From: JANQKX01 sp039028695
GTDB taxonomy: Bacteria > Pseudomonadota > Alphaproteobacteria > Kiloniellales > Kiloniellaceae
Length of the DNA stretch: 22,352 bases
NCBI GenBank assembly: GCA_039028695.1
Contig: JBCCHN010000081.1
Location: forward strand, 1-22,352
Reading direction: 5' to 3'
The first letter of the stretch is position 1; each line of letters opens with the position of its first letter. The notes under the pieces are model-generated. The model searched no databases. It saw nothing but the letters and a program-made list of their open reading frames with translations, and was not told the origin of the DNA. Shown here piece by piece: positions 7,291 to 16,000 of this stretch. A program made the translations under genes and the position numbers.

Positions 7291-8121
7291 TCAGTTCGGA
7301 ATGAAAGCGCTGTCTGAGGTTGCCAATTTAGCGGCCTGGTCTTGGCGGGGATTTTGATGAAGGTCTTGACGGGGATCGGAGCGTTCAGTTTCCTGCTGCA
7401 AATCCGGTAGGGTGCCATCCGGCCCTTGAGCGATGGGCGTGCCAGCTATTTCCTTGACCAGTTTTTCTAACATGGCGGCGGAAAAATCCTCATAGTTGGT
7501 CGCCGACATGACAAAGGCGCCGGTCCCCCCGATGACGTTATAGAGGTAATATCCGTCGATATAAGGATCCTCGTTTAGGATCGCCAAGCCGTTGATGGTC
7601 ACCCCCTCCTCCACGGCCAGATCCCGCTGGGATTCGGTCCGCGCGCCCTGATTTGTGCGCCCGTCGCCCGAGATATCAATGACCTTGCGCCGCCCGTCAT
7701 AGTCATTGCGCGCCAATTGACGCAGGGAAAAGGCGATTGCCCCGCCGATGGCCGTTCCGCCCCCCACCAAGATGCGCGGCGTCGCATCAATGGTATCGGC
7801 AAAAGACAGCGCTTCGGCTTCGGTACGAAGGTGGCGCCAATCGACCGCCACAAACTGTTTTCTGTTATCCGCCCACTGCACCAAAGAAACCGCAATTCCC
7901 AGGTCACCTGAGGCGCGAATGGCCGCTTGGACCGCCGGGTGCCGAAAGGCCCCGGAGATGCCATTCATTTGCAGTTGGAATTCAGCCGCATTGACCGAGG
8001 AGGAAGCATCCACGGCCAAAATCAGCTCTAAATCCACCTGTTCCTGCGCGGAAGCACCGATCGGTATTGTCGCCAAGGCCATGGCGGACGCAAAAAACGC
8101 CGTATTGAGAGTGTCTCCCAT
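7291..8121 (-). CDS. DUF1194 / von Willebrand factor A-like secreted protein
   Basis: The 276-residue protein begins with a signal peptide (MGDTLNTAFFASAMALATIP, likely cut after ASA25). The VWA-like domain follows: LELILAVDASSSVNAAEF carries the metal-ion-dependent adhesion motif DxSxS at D38, S40 and S42, and VIDISGDGRTNQG resembles the conserved VxxxSDGxxN segment of DUF1194 proteins. Further matches are GGGTAIGGAI and the C-terminal YYLYNVIGGTGAFV. The last ~45 residues are a Gln/Arg/Pro-rich tail. DUF1194 proteins are common in Alphaproteobacteria; their role is not established, though a divalent cation and a protein partner in the periplasm are likely. It lies 151 bp downstream of recJ on the same strand and has no strong ribosome binding site. 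Confidence 0.88.
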   Translation of the reverse strand: MGDTLNTAFFASAMALATIPIGASAQEQVDLELILAVDASSSVNAAEFQLQMNGISGAFRHPAVQAAIRASGDLGIAVSLVQWADNRKQFVAVDWRHLRTEAEALSFADTIDATPRILVGGGTAIGGAIAFSLRQLARNDYDGRRKVIDISGDGRTNQGARTESQRDLAVEEGVTINGLAILNEDPYIDGYYLYNVIGGTGAFVMSATNYEDFSAAMLEKLVKEIAGTPIAQGPDGTLPDLQQETERSDPRQDLHQNPRQDQAAKLATSDSAFIPN

Positions 8122-8272
8122 AGGGATAGTCTAGAGCATAGGAAGGGCAAAGGGAACGGCTAACTTTTGTGCTTTTCACTCTATTTCAAAGCCTTAGGGG
8201 ATTTTTTTTGGGAACAAACACGCGCCATGCCGATATCCGGCCCCCTTTAAAGAGGTCCCTATCCTGACGCCC

Positions 8273-10102
8273 CTAACCCGATGAGAAGGCCGCGTCGTCG
8301 ATGATGAGCTGAACCGCTTCGGGTCCGGCCCAAGAGTCCCAATTGAGGCGTCCTGCTAGGTGGAGAGGCAAAGATCCGCCGGTTAACAAAGCATCCCCCA
8401 ACGGCGTGTCCAAGGCCCGAAAGGCAATTGCCTTCAGGCGCGTACCGTCAGGACCGATTAACGTGCAGCGCACATGGCTCCCCCCAACCACGCCCGGCCG
8501 TTGGATCCGGACGGACGGAAAAGCAAAACGGGGCTGCGGATTGCCCATGCCAAAGGGACCACAGGCGTCCAAGTCCCGCATCAGATCCCCATTGGCTCCG
8601 CCAGCCTGCAGAGCGCCATCCAGCTTGAGCGCAGGGCGATAGTTAACCGCCCTTAGTTGGCGCCCGAGGTGTTGGTCCAAAAATGCCTGCAGTTCCGCAA
8701 TGGCATCCCGCGCAACCGTCAGTCCGGCCGCCATGGCATGGCCGCCCCCGTTGATCAGCAGGCCGGCCTGGCGCGCCGCAATGACCGCCGCCCCCAAATC
8801 CACACCCGGAACGGAGCGGCCGGAGCCCTTGCCAACCTCTCCTTCCAGGCCAACCACAATGGCTGGACCGTTGTAGCGATCCTTCAGGCGACTGGCGACG
8901 ATGCCGATCACCCCCGGATGCCAGTTCTCCCCCGCGACAAAGATCAAGCCGCCGGACGGCTCCGCAGTATCCGCTTCGTAAGAGGCGATAGCCTGATCAA
9001 GAACCTGGCTTTCAATTTGCCGGCGCTCCCCGTTCAATTGATCCAGCCGTTGAGCCATCCGGTGGGATTCGGTTGGATCATCGCAAGTTAAGAGGCGCGC
9101 GCCCAATCCCGCCTCGCCGACCCGACCGCCCGCATTGACCCGCGGACCCAGCAAAAAACCGGCATGGTAGCTATCGGGCTTTGAGTCCACGCCCGCCACG
9201 TCGCATAGGCTCGCCAAGCCGATATTGCCACGGTGGGCCATGACCTTGAGTCCCTGTGTGACAAAGGCCCGGTTCAAGCCTTTTAGGGGCACCACGTCAC
9301 AGACCGTGCCCAAGGCCACCAAGTCAAGGAGCTGGCGTAAATCCGGCTCGGCAATGTTCTGGCGTTGGTACCAGCACCGATCCCGAAAGGCGCGGTTGAG
9401 GCCGACCAAAAACAGAAAGGTGACGCCAACCGCGGCCAGATGGCCCAGCTCGGTTGTATCATCCAATCGATTGGGATTGATCACGGCCACCGCGTCCGGC
9501 AAACGCGCTTCGGCGGCATGGTGATCCAAGACCACCATATCCAACCCCGCCTCGCGGGCTGCCGCAAGGGGATCAAAGGCCGTGATGCCACAATCCACCG
9601 TGACCAGTACATCGGCCCCCTCACGGCGCAGCTTCAAGAGGGCCGCTTCATTGGGGCCATAGCCTTCCTTAACCCGGTCCGGAATATAGACTTCAACATC
9701 GACGCCGATAAGGCGACCGAACCGCCGTAGCAATGCTGAAGAGGTGGCGCCGTCTACGTCATAGTCGCCGAAGACAGCTATTTTTTCGCCGGCTTGGATC
9801 GCATCGGCCAGACGCGCGACGCCCTCGCTCATGCCTTTTAGGCTCGCCGGGTCGGGCATAAGGCTGCGCAGAGTGGGGCTTAAATAGCTGTCTGCCGTCT
9901 CAAGGCTCACGTCACGCCCGGCCATCACGCGGCCCACCGCCTCCGGCAAACCGAGCCGTTGTGACAGGGCAAGGGCCTGGGACGAATCGAGGCTCCTTTC
10001 CTCCCACCGTTTTCCGGTGACAGAATGAGACACGTTCAAAACCAAGCTGCGATCGGCATCGTCGGGGAGGTGATTTGGCTGACCCACGGTAATGGCTCTC
10101 AC
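8273..10102 (-). CDS. recJ: Single-stranded-DNA-specific exonuclease RecJ
   Basis: RecJ degrades single-stranded DNA 5' to 3' in recombinational repair (RecFOR pathway), mismatch repair and base excision repair in the cytoplasm. The 609-residue protein has the DHH phosphoesterase motifs in order: FGDYDVDG at 111-118, VTVDCG at 167-172 and LDHH at 192-195. These are followed by GPRVNAGGR at 319-327 and the DHHA1 motif GGGHAMAAG at 452-460, then a C-terminal OB-like domain. The length is normal for the family. The start is GTG at 10102; the stretch SHSVTGKRW near residues 25-33 matches the usual RecJ opening, so this start is plausible. It begins 7 bp after the glpX stop codon, so the two genes are almost certainly co-transcribed, an arrangement seen in many Alphaproteobacteria. 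Confidence 0.97.
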   Translation of the reverse strand: MRAITVGQPNHLPDDADRSLVLNVSHSVTGKRWEERSLDSSQALALSQRLGLPEAVGRVMAGRDVSLETADSYLSPTLRSLMPDPASLKGMSEGVARLADAIQAGEKIAVFGDYDVDGATSSALLRRFGRLIGVDVEVYIPDRVKEGYGPNEAALLKLRREGADVLVTVDCGITAFDPLAAAREAGLDMVVLDHHAAEARLPDAVAVINPNRLDDTTELGHLAAVGVTFLFLVGLNRAFRDRCWYQRQNIAEPDLRQLLDLVALGTVCDVVPLKGLNRAFVTQGLKVMAHRGNIGLASLCDVAGVDSKPDSYHAGFLLGPRVNAGGRVGEAGLGARLLTCDDPTESHRMAQRLDQLNGERRQIESQVLDQAIASYEADTAEPSGGLIFVAGENWHPGVIGIVASRLKDRYNGPAIVVGLEGEVGKGSGRSVPGVDLGAAVIAARQAGLLINGGGHAMAAGLTVARDAIAELQAFLDQHLGRQLRAVNYRPALKLDGALQAGGANGDLMRDLDACGPFGMGNPQPRFAFPSVRIQRPGVVGGSHVRCTLIGPDGTRLKAIAFRALDTPLGDALLTGGSLPLHLAGRLNWDSWAGPEAVQLIIDDAAFSSG

Positions 10103-10109
10103 GCCCCGC

Positions 10110-11084
10110 TTATGCCTCGAAAGACTTTCTGTTGAAATTATGTTCGGCGGAGACGATACGCACCGTGCCGGTCACCGAGCGCATCACGATGGATTGGGTC
10201 GAAGCGCCATTTTGATCCCGGCGTACGCCGCGCAAAAGCGAACCGTCGGTGACCCCGGTGGCTGCGAACATCACGTTACCGCTCGCCAGGTCCAAGAGGC
10301 CGTATTTCCGGTCAAAGTCGGTTATGCCCCATTTGTGTCCCCGCTCCCGCTCCTGGTCGTTACGGAACAACAGGCGGCCCTGCATCTGGCCGCCGATACA
10401 GCGCAGCGCAGCAGCAGCCAAAACCCCTTCCGGTGCGCCGCCCGATCCCAAATAAAGATCCACGCCGCTTTCGGCGGAACTGGTGGCCATCACCCCGGAA
10501 ACGTCACCGTCCCCAATCAACATAATCCGCGCACCCGCGTCCCGAACCTTACCGATCACTTCGCTGTGCCGCGGCCGGTCGAGGATGCAGACCACCAAGT
10601 CCTCCACCTTTTTGCCCTTAGCCTTGGCGAGTTCTTTCAGATTCTCTGATGGCTCGGCATCCAAGTCCACGACGCCCTCGGGCAGACCGCCGCCGACGGC
10701 GATCTTATCCATGTAGGTGTCCGGGGCATTCAAGAATCCGCCCGCTTCGGCCATGGCCATGACAGCCATGGCGTTGGGGCCGCCCTTGGCGGTCAGGGTC
10801 GTGCCTTCTAGGGGGTCAAGGGCAATATCGATCTTGGGACCGCCGCCGCCGACCTTTTCGCCGATATAGAGCATGGGGGCTTCGTCACGTTCCCCCTCGC
10901 CGATCACAACCGTTCCGTCGATGGCCAATCCGTTCAGCGCCGAGCGCATGGCGTTTACGGCGGCCTGATCAGCCGCTTTTTCATCTCCCCGCCCCATCAG
11001 GGTCGAGGCCGCCAGAGCCGCAGCTTCGGTAACACGCACAGCTTCCAGCGCCAGATTTCGTTCCATCGTCAAATCGTCAGACAT
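10110..11084 (-). CDS. glpX: Class II fructose-1,6-bisphosphatase GlpX
   Basis: This enzyme removes the 1-phosphate from fructose 1,6-bisphosphate, the committed step of gluconeogenesis and, in autotrophs, part of the Calvin cycle. The class II signatures are present: GEGERDEAPMLYIGEKVG (metal and phosphate binding), DIALDPLEGTTLTAKG, CILDRPRH, LIGDGDVSG and YLGSGGAPEGVLAA. Length (324 residues) is normal. An ATG three codons upstream (11093) is in frame, but AAGGAA sits about 9 nt before the ATG at 11084 and only 0-2 nt before the first, so 11084 is preferred. It lies between hom and recJ, 124 bp after hom and 7 bp before recJ. Confidence 0.97.
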   Translation of the reverse strand: MSDDLTMERNLALEAVRVTEAAALAASTLMGRGDEKAADQAAVNAMRSALNGLAIDGTVVIGEGERDEAPMLYIGEKVGGGGPKIDIALDPLEGTTLTAKGGPNAMAVMAMAEAGGFLNAPDTYMDKIAVGGGLPEGVVDLDAEPSENLKELAKAKGKKVEDLVVCILDRPRHSEVIGKVRDAGARIMLIGDGDVSGVMATSSAESGVDLYLGSGGAPEGVLAAAALRCIGGQMQGRLLFRNDQERERGHKWGITDFDRKYGLLDLASGNVMFAATGVTDGSLLRGVRRDQNGASTQSIVMRSVTGTVRIVSAEHNFNRKSFEA

Positions 11085-11185
11085 TCCCGTCATTTCCTTA
11101 CTTGTTGGCCCTTAATTTTCTCAATTACCGCCGGGCCGGGAATCGCCAGGGACTAAAGTTTAGCCCACTTTCCGGCCAGGCTTTA

Positions 11186-11221
11186 GAAATTTCTTAAACT
11201 CACGAAATTTCTTATGCTCAC
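11186..11221. repeat. Tandem 18-bp direct repeat across the hom stop codon
   Basis: Two abutting copies, 11186-11203 and 11204-11221, match at 16 of 18 positions (they differ only by AA versus TG in the middle). Each contains the self-complementary octamer GAAATTTC. The right copy includes the hom stop codon (TGA, minus strand, 11220-11218), so the pair looks like a duplication of the gene's 3' end. Confidence 0.85.
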
Positions 11222-12516
11222 AGGGATTCGATTCGCAATACACAGGGCGGCCCCAGGGTCGTGCTCATGGCGCTTATGCGCGATAATGCGCGATTCAACG
11301 CCGCCTCAGTCGTCTCGTGGGTCGTCAAGATAACCGGCACGGCTCCGTCGGCCTCGGTCCCGCGGCCACGCTGCAACATGGACTCCACCGAAATTCCCTC
11401 ATCCCGCAAAGCTGCTGCCACATCGGCAATGACACCGGGCTGATCGTGGACCGTGAGGCGGATATAGTGGCAACCCCTATGACCATCCATGGGGCTCGTC
11501 TCGAGCACCGGCATGGACGAAACGGGAGTTGCAAAGGTCGGCAGCTTGATCCCCCGGGCAATGTCGATGACATCGGAAACCACCGCCGATGCGGTGGGCC
11601 CGGCACCGGCGCCCGGCCCCTCGCAGATCACTGATCCCACGAAATTGCCTTCGGCAACCACCGCGTTCGTCACCCCTTCCACCGCGGCTATGGGCGCGCT
11701 TTTGTCGACCAGGCAGGGATGAACCCGCAACTCCGCCCGACCCTCTTGCCTATTCGCGATGCCCAAGAGCTTGATGCGGTAGCCCAACTCGTCCACCGAT
11801 TTGATATCCAAGGCCGAGATGTCGCGGATACCCTCAATGTGCAGATCCTCAAAGCGAACCGCGCTGCCAAAAGCCAAGGCGGCCAGAATGGCCAACTTGT
11901 GTGCCGCATCGACGCCGTCAATGTCAAAACTGGGATCCGCTTCGGCATAACCCAGCGCCTGCGCCTCGGCGAGGATATCGGCGAACTCACCTCCAGTTTC
12001 GCGCATGGCCGTCAGGATGTAATTGCAGGTCCCATTTAAAATGCCGTAGACACGGTCAAAGCGATTGGCCGCCAGCCCTTCTCTCATTACCTTGATGATC
12101 GGTATACCGCCGGCCACGGCTGCCTCGTAAGCGAGGACCAAACCGGCCGCTTCCGCTCGTTCGGCCAATGCAGCGCCATGGTGCGCAATCAGAGCCTTGT
12201 TGGCCGTCACCACGTGTTTACCGGCGCCAAGGGCGGCCAAGACAGCTGCTTTTGCCGCCCCGCCAGAACCGCCGATAAGTTCGACAAAAATATCCGCGTC
12301 CGCCTGGGTCGCCATTTCGACCGGGTCGTCAAACCATTGAAAGTTTGATAGGTCCACACCGCGATTTTTCGAGGCGTCCCGCGCAGATACCGCTCCAACA
12401 GCCACGTCGGCTCCGGCTCGCGCGGCGATCAGAGCACGGTTTTCGTGCAGGAGCTTTACCGTGCCGGCGCCAACCGTGCCCAAGCCCGCCACGGCCAATG
12501 TCATTTTATCACTCAA
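11218..12516 (-). CDS. hom: Homoserine dehydrogenase
   Basis: It reduces aspartate semialdehyde to homoserine with NAD(P)H, the branch point to threonine and methionine. The N-terminal nucleotide-binding motif GLGTVGAGTV is at residues 11-20, TANKALIAHHG follows in the Rossmann domain, and the catalytic-domain segment GILNGTCNYILTAM is present. A C-terminal ACT domain (HYIRLTVHDQPGVIADVAAA) suggests feedback control by an amino acid, commonly threonine. Length (432 residues) is normal. The start is uncertain: TTG at 12516 gives MSDKMTLAVAG, similar in length to other alphaproteobacterial Hom proteins, while an ATG at 12504 would shorten it by four residues. It precedes glpX and recJ. Together with metY at 20283 it covers two steps of methionine synthesis. 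Confidence 0.96.
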   Translation of the reverse strand: MSDKMTLAVAGLGTVGAGTVKLLHENRALIAARAGADVAVGAVSARDASKNRGVDLSNFQWFDDPVEMATQADADIFVELIGGSGGAAKAAVLAALGAGKHVVTANKALIAHHGAALAERAEAAGLVLAYEAAVAGGIPIIKVMREGLAANRFDRVYGILNGTCNYILTAMRETGGEFADILAEAQALGYAEADPSFDIDGVDAAHKLAILAALAFGSAVRFEDLHIEGIRDISALDIKSVDELGYRIKLLGIANRQEGRAELRVHPCLVDKSAPIAAVEGVTNAVVAEGNFVGSVICEGPGAGAGPTASAVVSDVIDIARGIKLPTFATPVSSMPVLETSPMDGHRGCHYIRLTVHDQPGVIADVAAALRDEGISVESMLQRGRGTEADGAVPVILTTHETTEAALNRALSRISAMSTTLGPPCVLRIESL

Positions 12517-12548
12517 CCCGAAAACCCCAAAAATTCATACAAAGAGGA

Positions 12549-12572
12549 ATTGCGCTTAGCCCGCTCCGCAAT
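12549..12572 (-). other. Hairpin in the hom leader
   Basis: ATTGCG (12549-12554) and CGCAAT (12567-12572) form a perfect 6-bp stem with a 12-nt loop in the 110 bp between the lipoprotein gene and hom. It does not match the SAM-II or other methionine/threonine riboswitch consensus that I know, and no T-tract follows. It may simply be a structured leader. Confidence 0.25.
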
Positions 12573-12626
12573 GAGAGCAAGCAATGGCCGCCTACCTCGC
12601 ATTCAGGCCTTTTAAACAGCCTTGAC

Positions 12627-13352
12627 CTAACTTTCCAGAAAGATCTCGGCCCGGCGATTGCCGGCCGCACCGTTATCATTGATTTCGTAGTATACAGGGC
12701 GCGAATCGGCCAGCGCCTCAATATCGATGGCCTGCGGATTGACACCCCAGGCCACCAGCGCAGCGGCAACGCGCGTGGCGCGCTCAAGCGAAAGCCGTAA
12801 AGCCTCCGCTTTGGCCGCGGCCGGGGCCTGAGTGCCCGCCGTAGCCCGTTCCAGCGCACCAGCATGACCAACAACCAAAAGGCGCCCACCCCGTTCCTTT
12901 TGCAAGGCAGCAGCGCCACGCAAGATCAATTCGTCCCGACTGTCCAAGGCAAGCGATCCGGCCTGAAAGTAGACGACCGCGGCTAAACGGCCGGTTTCCT
13001 TCATCCACGCGAAATCCCCTGCTTGAGCTGAGTTGCGTGCCTGGGTCTGCGGATCCACAAAACCCGCCGTTTGACGATCGGTCTGCAGAGTTTCCTGAAC
13101 CTTTAGTCGATCCTTTTGCGAAGACGAAGGCCTGGGACCCTTTGGGACGGACGCCAAATTAGGGTATGCCCCGTCTTCAAGGTCTTCCGCCACACGCTCC
13201 GGGCCGTCGTCATCATCCAAAAGGCGGATCGGATCGGCCCATCGGGGGCTTTGCGTGCAGCCACTGATCAGAAAGCTCGCCAAGACCAAGAAGATCAAGA
13301 AGCCCCGAATTTCCCCAAAACAGGTCCAACGAAATCCCAAGTTACATTTCAT
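12627..13352 (-). CDS. OmpA-family lipoprotein
   Basis: The 241-residue protein has a lipoprotein signal: hydrophobic stretch FLIFLVLASFLISGC with lipidated Cys32. A low-complexity linker rich in Asp, Pro and Gln follows. The C-terminal ~110 residues are OmpA-like, with VVYFQAGSLALDSRDELIL, VVGHAG, RATRVAAALVAWGVNP and the closing GNRRAEIFLES, the family's NRRVEI pattern. Such domains bind peptidoglycan diaminopimelate, so the protein probably tethers the outer membrane to the cell wall. The frame is open up to 13544, but that would run into phaC and places 64 odd residues before the signal, so the ATG at 13352 is chosen, although it has a poor ribosome binding site. It is divergent from phaC and 110 bp upstream of hom. 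Confidence 0.9.
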   Translation of the reverse strand: MKCNLGFRWTCFGEIRGFLIFLVLASFLISGCTQSPRWADPIRLLDDDDGPERVAEDLEDGAYPNLASVPKGPRPSSSQKDRLKVQETLQTDRQTAGFVDPQTQARNSAQAGDFAWMKETGRLAAVVYFQAGSLALDSRDELILRGAAALQKERGGRLLVVGHAGALERATAGTQAPAAAKAEALRLSLERATRVAAALVAWGVNPQAIDIEALADSRPVYYEINDNGAAGNRRAEIFLES

Positions 13353-13402
13353 GAGAAAAGACCGGCTTGGCCCCTGGCCAAAGCCCGTTTCTTGAGATAG
13401 AA

Positions 13403-13410
13403 CCCCCCCC
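13403..13410. repeat. C8 homopolymer tract in the divergent promoter region
   Basis: Eight consecutive C residues lie 51 bp upstream of the OmpA-like lipoprotein start and 113 bp upstream of phaC, in the only intergenic space serving both genes. Tracts of this kind can change length by slippage, but eight is short. Confidence 0.8.
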
Positions 13411-13522
13411 TGTCGACCGATGAGATGCATTAAGAGTGGCGCCTTAACCTTCCGTGTTATAAGAATTTTTAAAAGATTCCCGTCAGTTTGTGGAGTCGTG
13501 CGGTGAGCATAAGGAACATCAG

Positions 13523-15337
13523 ATGGCTGAGCAAGAAACTCCAAAAATGAACATGCCCGACCCCAATGAGATTTCCAAGTCCATGGGGGAAATCGCCGGG
13601 CGCAGCCAAAAATTGGTGGCGGAATTTTTGGAACGGCAGCAAAGCGACCCGGGCGCCCCGCCCAACCTGGATCCCTTGAACATCGGCCAGGCTTTCATGG
13701 AAATGACGACCCGCATGATGTCCGATCCGGCCAAATTGGTTCAAGCCCAGATGACCCTCTGGCAGAACTACATGACCCTGTGGCAATCCACCGCACAACG
13801 CATGATGGGCCAAGAGCCCGATGCTGTCGCCGAGCCTGAAAAGGGCGATCGCCGCTTCAAAGACGCCGCCTGGGACGACAATCAGCTCTTTGACTATATA
13901 AAGCAGTCCTATCTCTTATCCGCCCGCTGGCTGCAATCCACGGTAAACGATGTGGAGGGCATGGATGACGCCACCGCCCAGAAGGTGGACTTCTATACCC
14001 GCCAATTTGTCGATGCCATGGCCCCGTCAAACTTCGTGATGACCAATCCGGAGGTCTTGCGCACCACCTTAGAAAGTGGTGGAGAAAACCTTGTTAAAGG
14101 CCTTGAAAATCTTTTGGATGACTTGGAGGCGGGCAAGGGAAAGCTTAAGATCAAGATGACGGATCAGGAGGCCTTTGACCTGGGCGTCAACATCGCCGTG
14201 ACGCCGGGCTCGGTAGTCTTTCAGAATGATCTGATTCAGCTCATCCAATACACCCCGACCACGGACAAGGTCTTTAAGCGCCCCTTGATGATTATCCCCC
14301 CTTGGATCAACAAATTTTACATCTTGGACCTGCGCGAAAAGAATTCGTTTATTAAGTGGGCCGTGGCCGAAGGGCATACGGTTTTTGTCCTGTCCTGGGT
14401 CAATCCCGATGCGGAGCTGGCGGCCAAGAGCTTTGAAGATTATATGATTGAAGGACCGCTGGCCGCCCTTGACGTGATCAGTCAGATCACCGGGGAAAAA
14501 GACGCCAACGTGATCGGATATTGCCTGGGCGGCACCCTTTTGAGCTGCACCCTGGCCTACATGGCCGCCAAAGGGGATAAGCGCATCGCCTCGGCCACCT
14601 TCTTTACCACCATGACCGACTTCACCGACGCGGGCGAGTTGGGGGTCTTCATCGACGAGGCCCAATTAGATGCGCTGGAAGAAAAGATGAACGAGCGCGG
14701 CTATTTGGAGGGAGCCGAAATGGCCACCACCTTCAACATGCTGCGGGCCAACGACCTGATCTGGTCCTTCGTCATCAACAATTACCTCTTGGGCAAGGAC
14801 CCCTTCCCCTTCGATCTACTCTATTGGAATTCGGATTCCACCCGCATGCCGGCGGCCATGCACAGCTTTTATCTGCGCAAAATGTACCAAGAGAACCTGC
14901 TTAAAGATGCCGGCGGCATCACTCTGGACGGGGTGCCCATTGACCTCACAACGGTGAAAACCCCGACCTGCCTGATTTCCACCCGCGAGGACCACATCGC
15001 CCCCTGGAAGTCCACCTATGCCGCCACCCAGATGTTTTCTGGCCCTGTGCAGTTCATCCTGGCCGCTTCCGGACACATCGCCGGGGTGGTGAACCCACCG
15101 GCCGGAGGGAAATACTCCTACTGGACCAACGCCAAAAACCCCGCCGACCCGGACGCCTGGTTCGAAGGCGCCGAGGAGCACCCCGGCTCCTGGTGGCCTG
15201 AATGGTCCGCCTGGATCAAGAAAAAGGCCGGGGCAAAGGTCGCCAAGCGATTACCCGGAAAAGGTAAGGACAACGGCAAATATAAGGCCCTAGAGCCCGC
15301 CCCCGGCAACTATGTAAAGGTCAAGGCGGGGGAATAG
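13523..15337 (+). CDS. phaC: Class I poly(3-hydroxyalkanoate) synthase
   Basis: It polymerises short-chain (R)-3-hydroxyacyl-CoA into storage polyester on the surface of PHA granules. The 604-residue length fits class I. The modified lipase box GYCLGG carries the nucleophile Cys334; the catalytic Asp490 lies in STREDHIAPW and His518 in AASGHIAGVVNPP. Other family segments are present (IIPPWINKFYILDL, DYMIEGPLAALD, PFDLLYWNSD). The N-terminal ~100 residues hold the Met-rich helical region typical of the family. ATG 13523 is preferred over an in-frame GTG at 13490 because AAGGA lies 7-8 nt upstream. No phasin, phaR or phaAB gene is adjacent. It ends 3 bp from the convergent gene at 15341, leaving no room for a terminator between them. 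Confidence 0.97.
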   Translation: MAEQETPKMNMPDPNEISKSMGEIAGRSQKLVAEFLERQQSDPGAPPNLDPLNIGQAFMEMTTRMMSDPAKLVQAQMTLWQNYMTLWQSTAQRMMGQEPDAVAEPEKGDRRFKDAAWDDNQLFDYIKQSYLLSARWLQSTVNDVEGMDDATAQKVDFYTRQFVDAMAPSNFVMTNPEVLRTTLESGGENLVKGLENLLDDLEAGKGKLKIKMTDQEAFDLGVNIAVTPGSVVFQNDLIQLIQYTPTTDKVFKRPLMIIPPWINKFYILDLREKNSFIKWAVAEGHTVFVLSWVNPDAELAAKSFEDYMIEGPLAALDVISQITGEKDANVIGYCLGGTLLSCTLAYMAAKGDKRIASATFFTTMTDFTDAGELGVFIDEAQLDALEEKMNERGYLEGAEMATTFNMLRANDLIWSFVINNYLLGKDPFPFDLLYWNSDSTRMPAAMHSFYLRKMYQENLLKDAGGITLDGVPIDLTTVKTPTCLISTREDHIAPWKSTYAATQMFSGPVQFILAASGHIAGVVNPPAGGKYSYWTNAKNPADPDAWFEGAEEHPGSWWPEWSAWIKKKAGAKVAKRLPGKGKDNGKYKALEPAPGNYVKVKAGE

Positions 15338-15340
15338 TCG

Positions 15341-15907
15341 TCAGTTTCTAGCCGGATCTTCTTCACGATAGCTCTCCGCCAGCTTGCGGTAGCTGTCGGC
15401 CAGGTAGGGAAAGTTACCCAGTTCCTCCGGCTTTAGGTCCCGTACCCGGCGGGCCGGGGTGCCGGCCCAAAGTTGGCCGCTTTCGACCACTTTTCTGGGC
15501 CCGACCAACGCACCGGCGGCGACCATGGCCTGGGGCTGAACCACAGCATGGTCCATGACCACCGCCCCCATGCCGATGAAGCATCCTGATTCTAGGGTAC
15601 AGGCATGGATCAAAGCCATGTGCCCGATCACCACATTATCGCCGATATAACAGGGCACACCACCGCCGGTCTCTCGATAACTCTTGCCGCTGCGATCATG
15701 GTTGCAGTGCACCACGGTGCCATCCTGAAGGTTCGTATTGGCGCCGATGCGGATCTTGTTCACATCGCCACGGATGACGCAGCCATACCAGATGGACGAC
15801 CCCGGCCCAATTTCCACGTCCCCGATGATAACCGCATTCTCAGCGATAAAGGCATCGGGGTGAATTTTCGGCGTGATACCCTGATAGGGACGGATAAGAC
15901 CTGACAT
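15341..15907 (-). CDS. Gamma-carbonic-anhydrase-like hexapeptide-repeat protein
   Basis: The 188-residue protein is a left-handed beta-helix of hexapeptide repeats (IGDVEIGPGSSIWYG, VIRGDVNKIRIGANTNLQDG, IGDNVVIGHMALIHACTLES). The histidines that coordinate zinc in the family are present: H67 in VVHCN, H96 and H101 in IGHMALIHAC. Relatives include YrdA, PaaY and CaiE. Between H67 and the next rung there is an insertion of roughly eight residues (DRSGKSYRETGGGVPC) longer than in typical YrdA. The residues needed for carbonic anhydrase activity cannot be confirmed by eye, and some relatives are acyltransferases or thioesterases. It follows rpsI on the same strand after a strong terminator, so it probably has its own promoter, which I could not identify. 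Confidence 0.9.
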   Translation of the reverse strand: MSGLIRPYQGITPKIHPDAFIAENAVIIGDVEIGPGSSIWYGCVIRGDVNKIRIGANTNLQDGTVVHCNHDRSGKSYRETGGGVPCYIGDNVVIGHMALIHACTLESGCFIGMGAVVMDHAVVQPQAMVAAGALVGPRKVVESGQLWAGTPARRVRDLKPEELGNFPYLADSYRKLAESYREEDPARN

Positions 15908-15951
15908 CGCGGCGGCTCTCTATAGCTAGTGCAAAAGGCAAAGGAGGTGCG

Positions 15952-15989
15952 AAAAAGAAAACCCCGCGGCCGGGAAATCGGCCACGGGG
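15952..15989 (-). terminator. Rho-independent terminator of rplM-rpsI
   Basis: On the minus strand a GC-rich stem, CCCCG and GGCCG halves around an ATTTCC loop with one mismatch (15962-15972 with 15979-15989), is followed directly by TTTTCTTTTT (15961-15952). It lies about 60 bp beyond the rpsI stop codon. Confidence 0.9.
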
Positions 15990-16000
15990 CTTCATCATAC

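Noticed and set aside
8202..8209. T8 tract between recJ and the DUF1194 gene as a terminator
   Set aside because: No stable stem precedes the tract on the plus strand, and on the minus strand it is an A-tract in the wrong place.
8657..9091. Long plus-strand frames within recJ, glpX and phaC loci (for example 144 codons here)
   Set aside because: They are antisense shadows of well-recognised genes in DNA of moderate GC content.
12509..12543. Short leader peptide MNFWGFRVE before hom
   Set aside because: It has no ribosome binding site and no run of Thr, Ile or Met codons expected of an attenuation peptide.
12517..12626. SAM or threonine riboswitch upstream of hom
   Set aside because: A hairpin exists, but no consensus core of a known riboswitch class could be matched.
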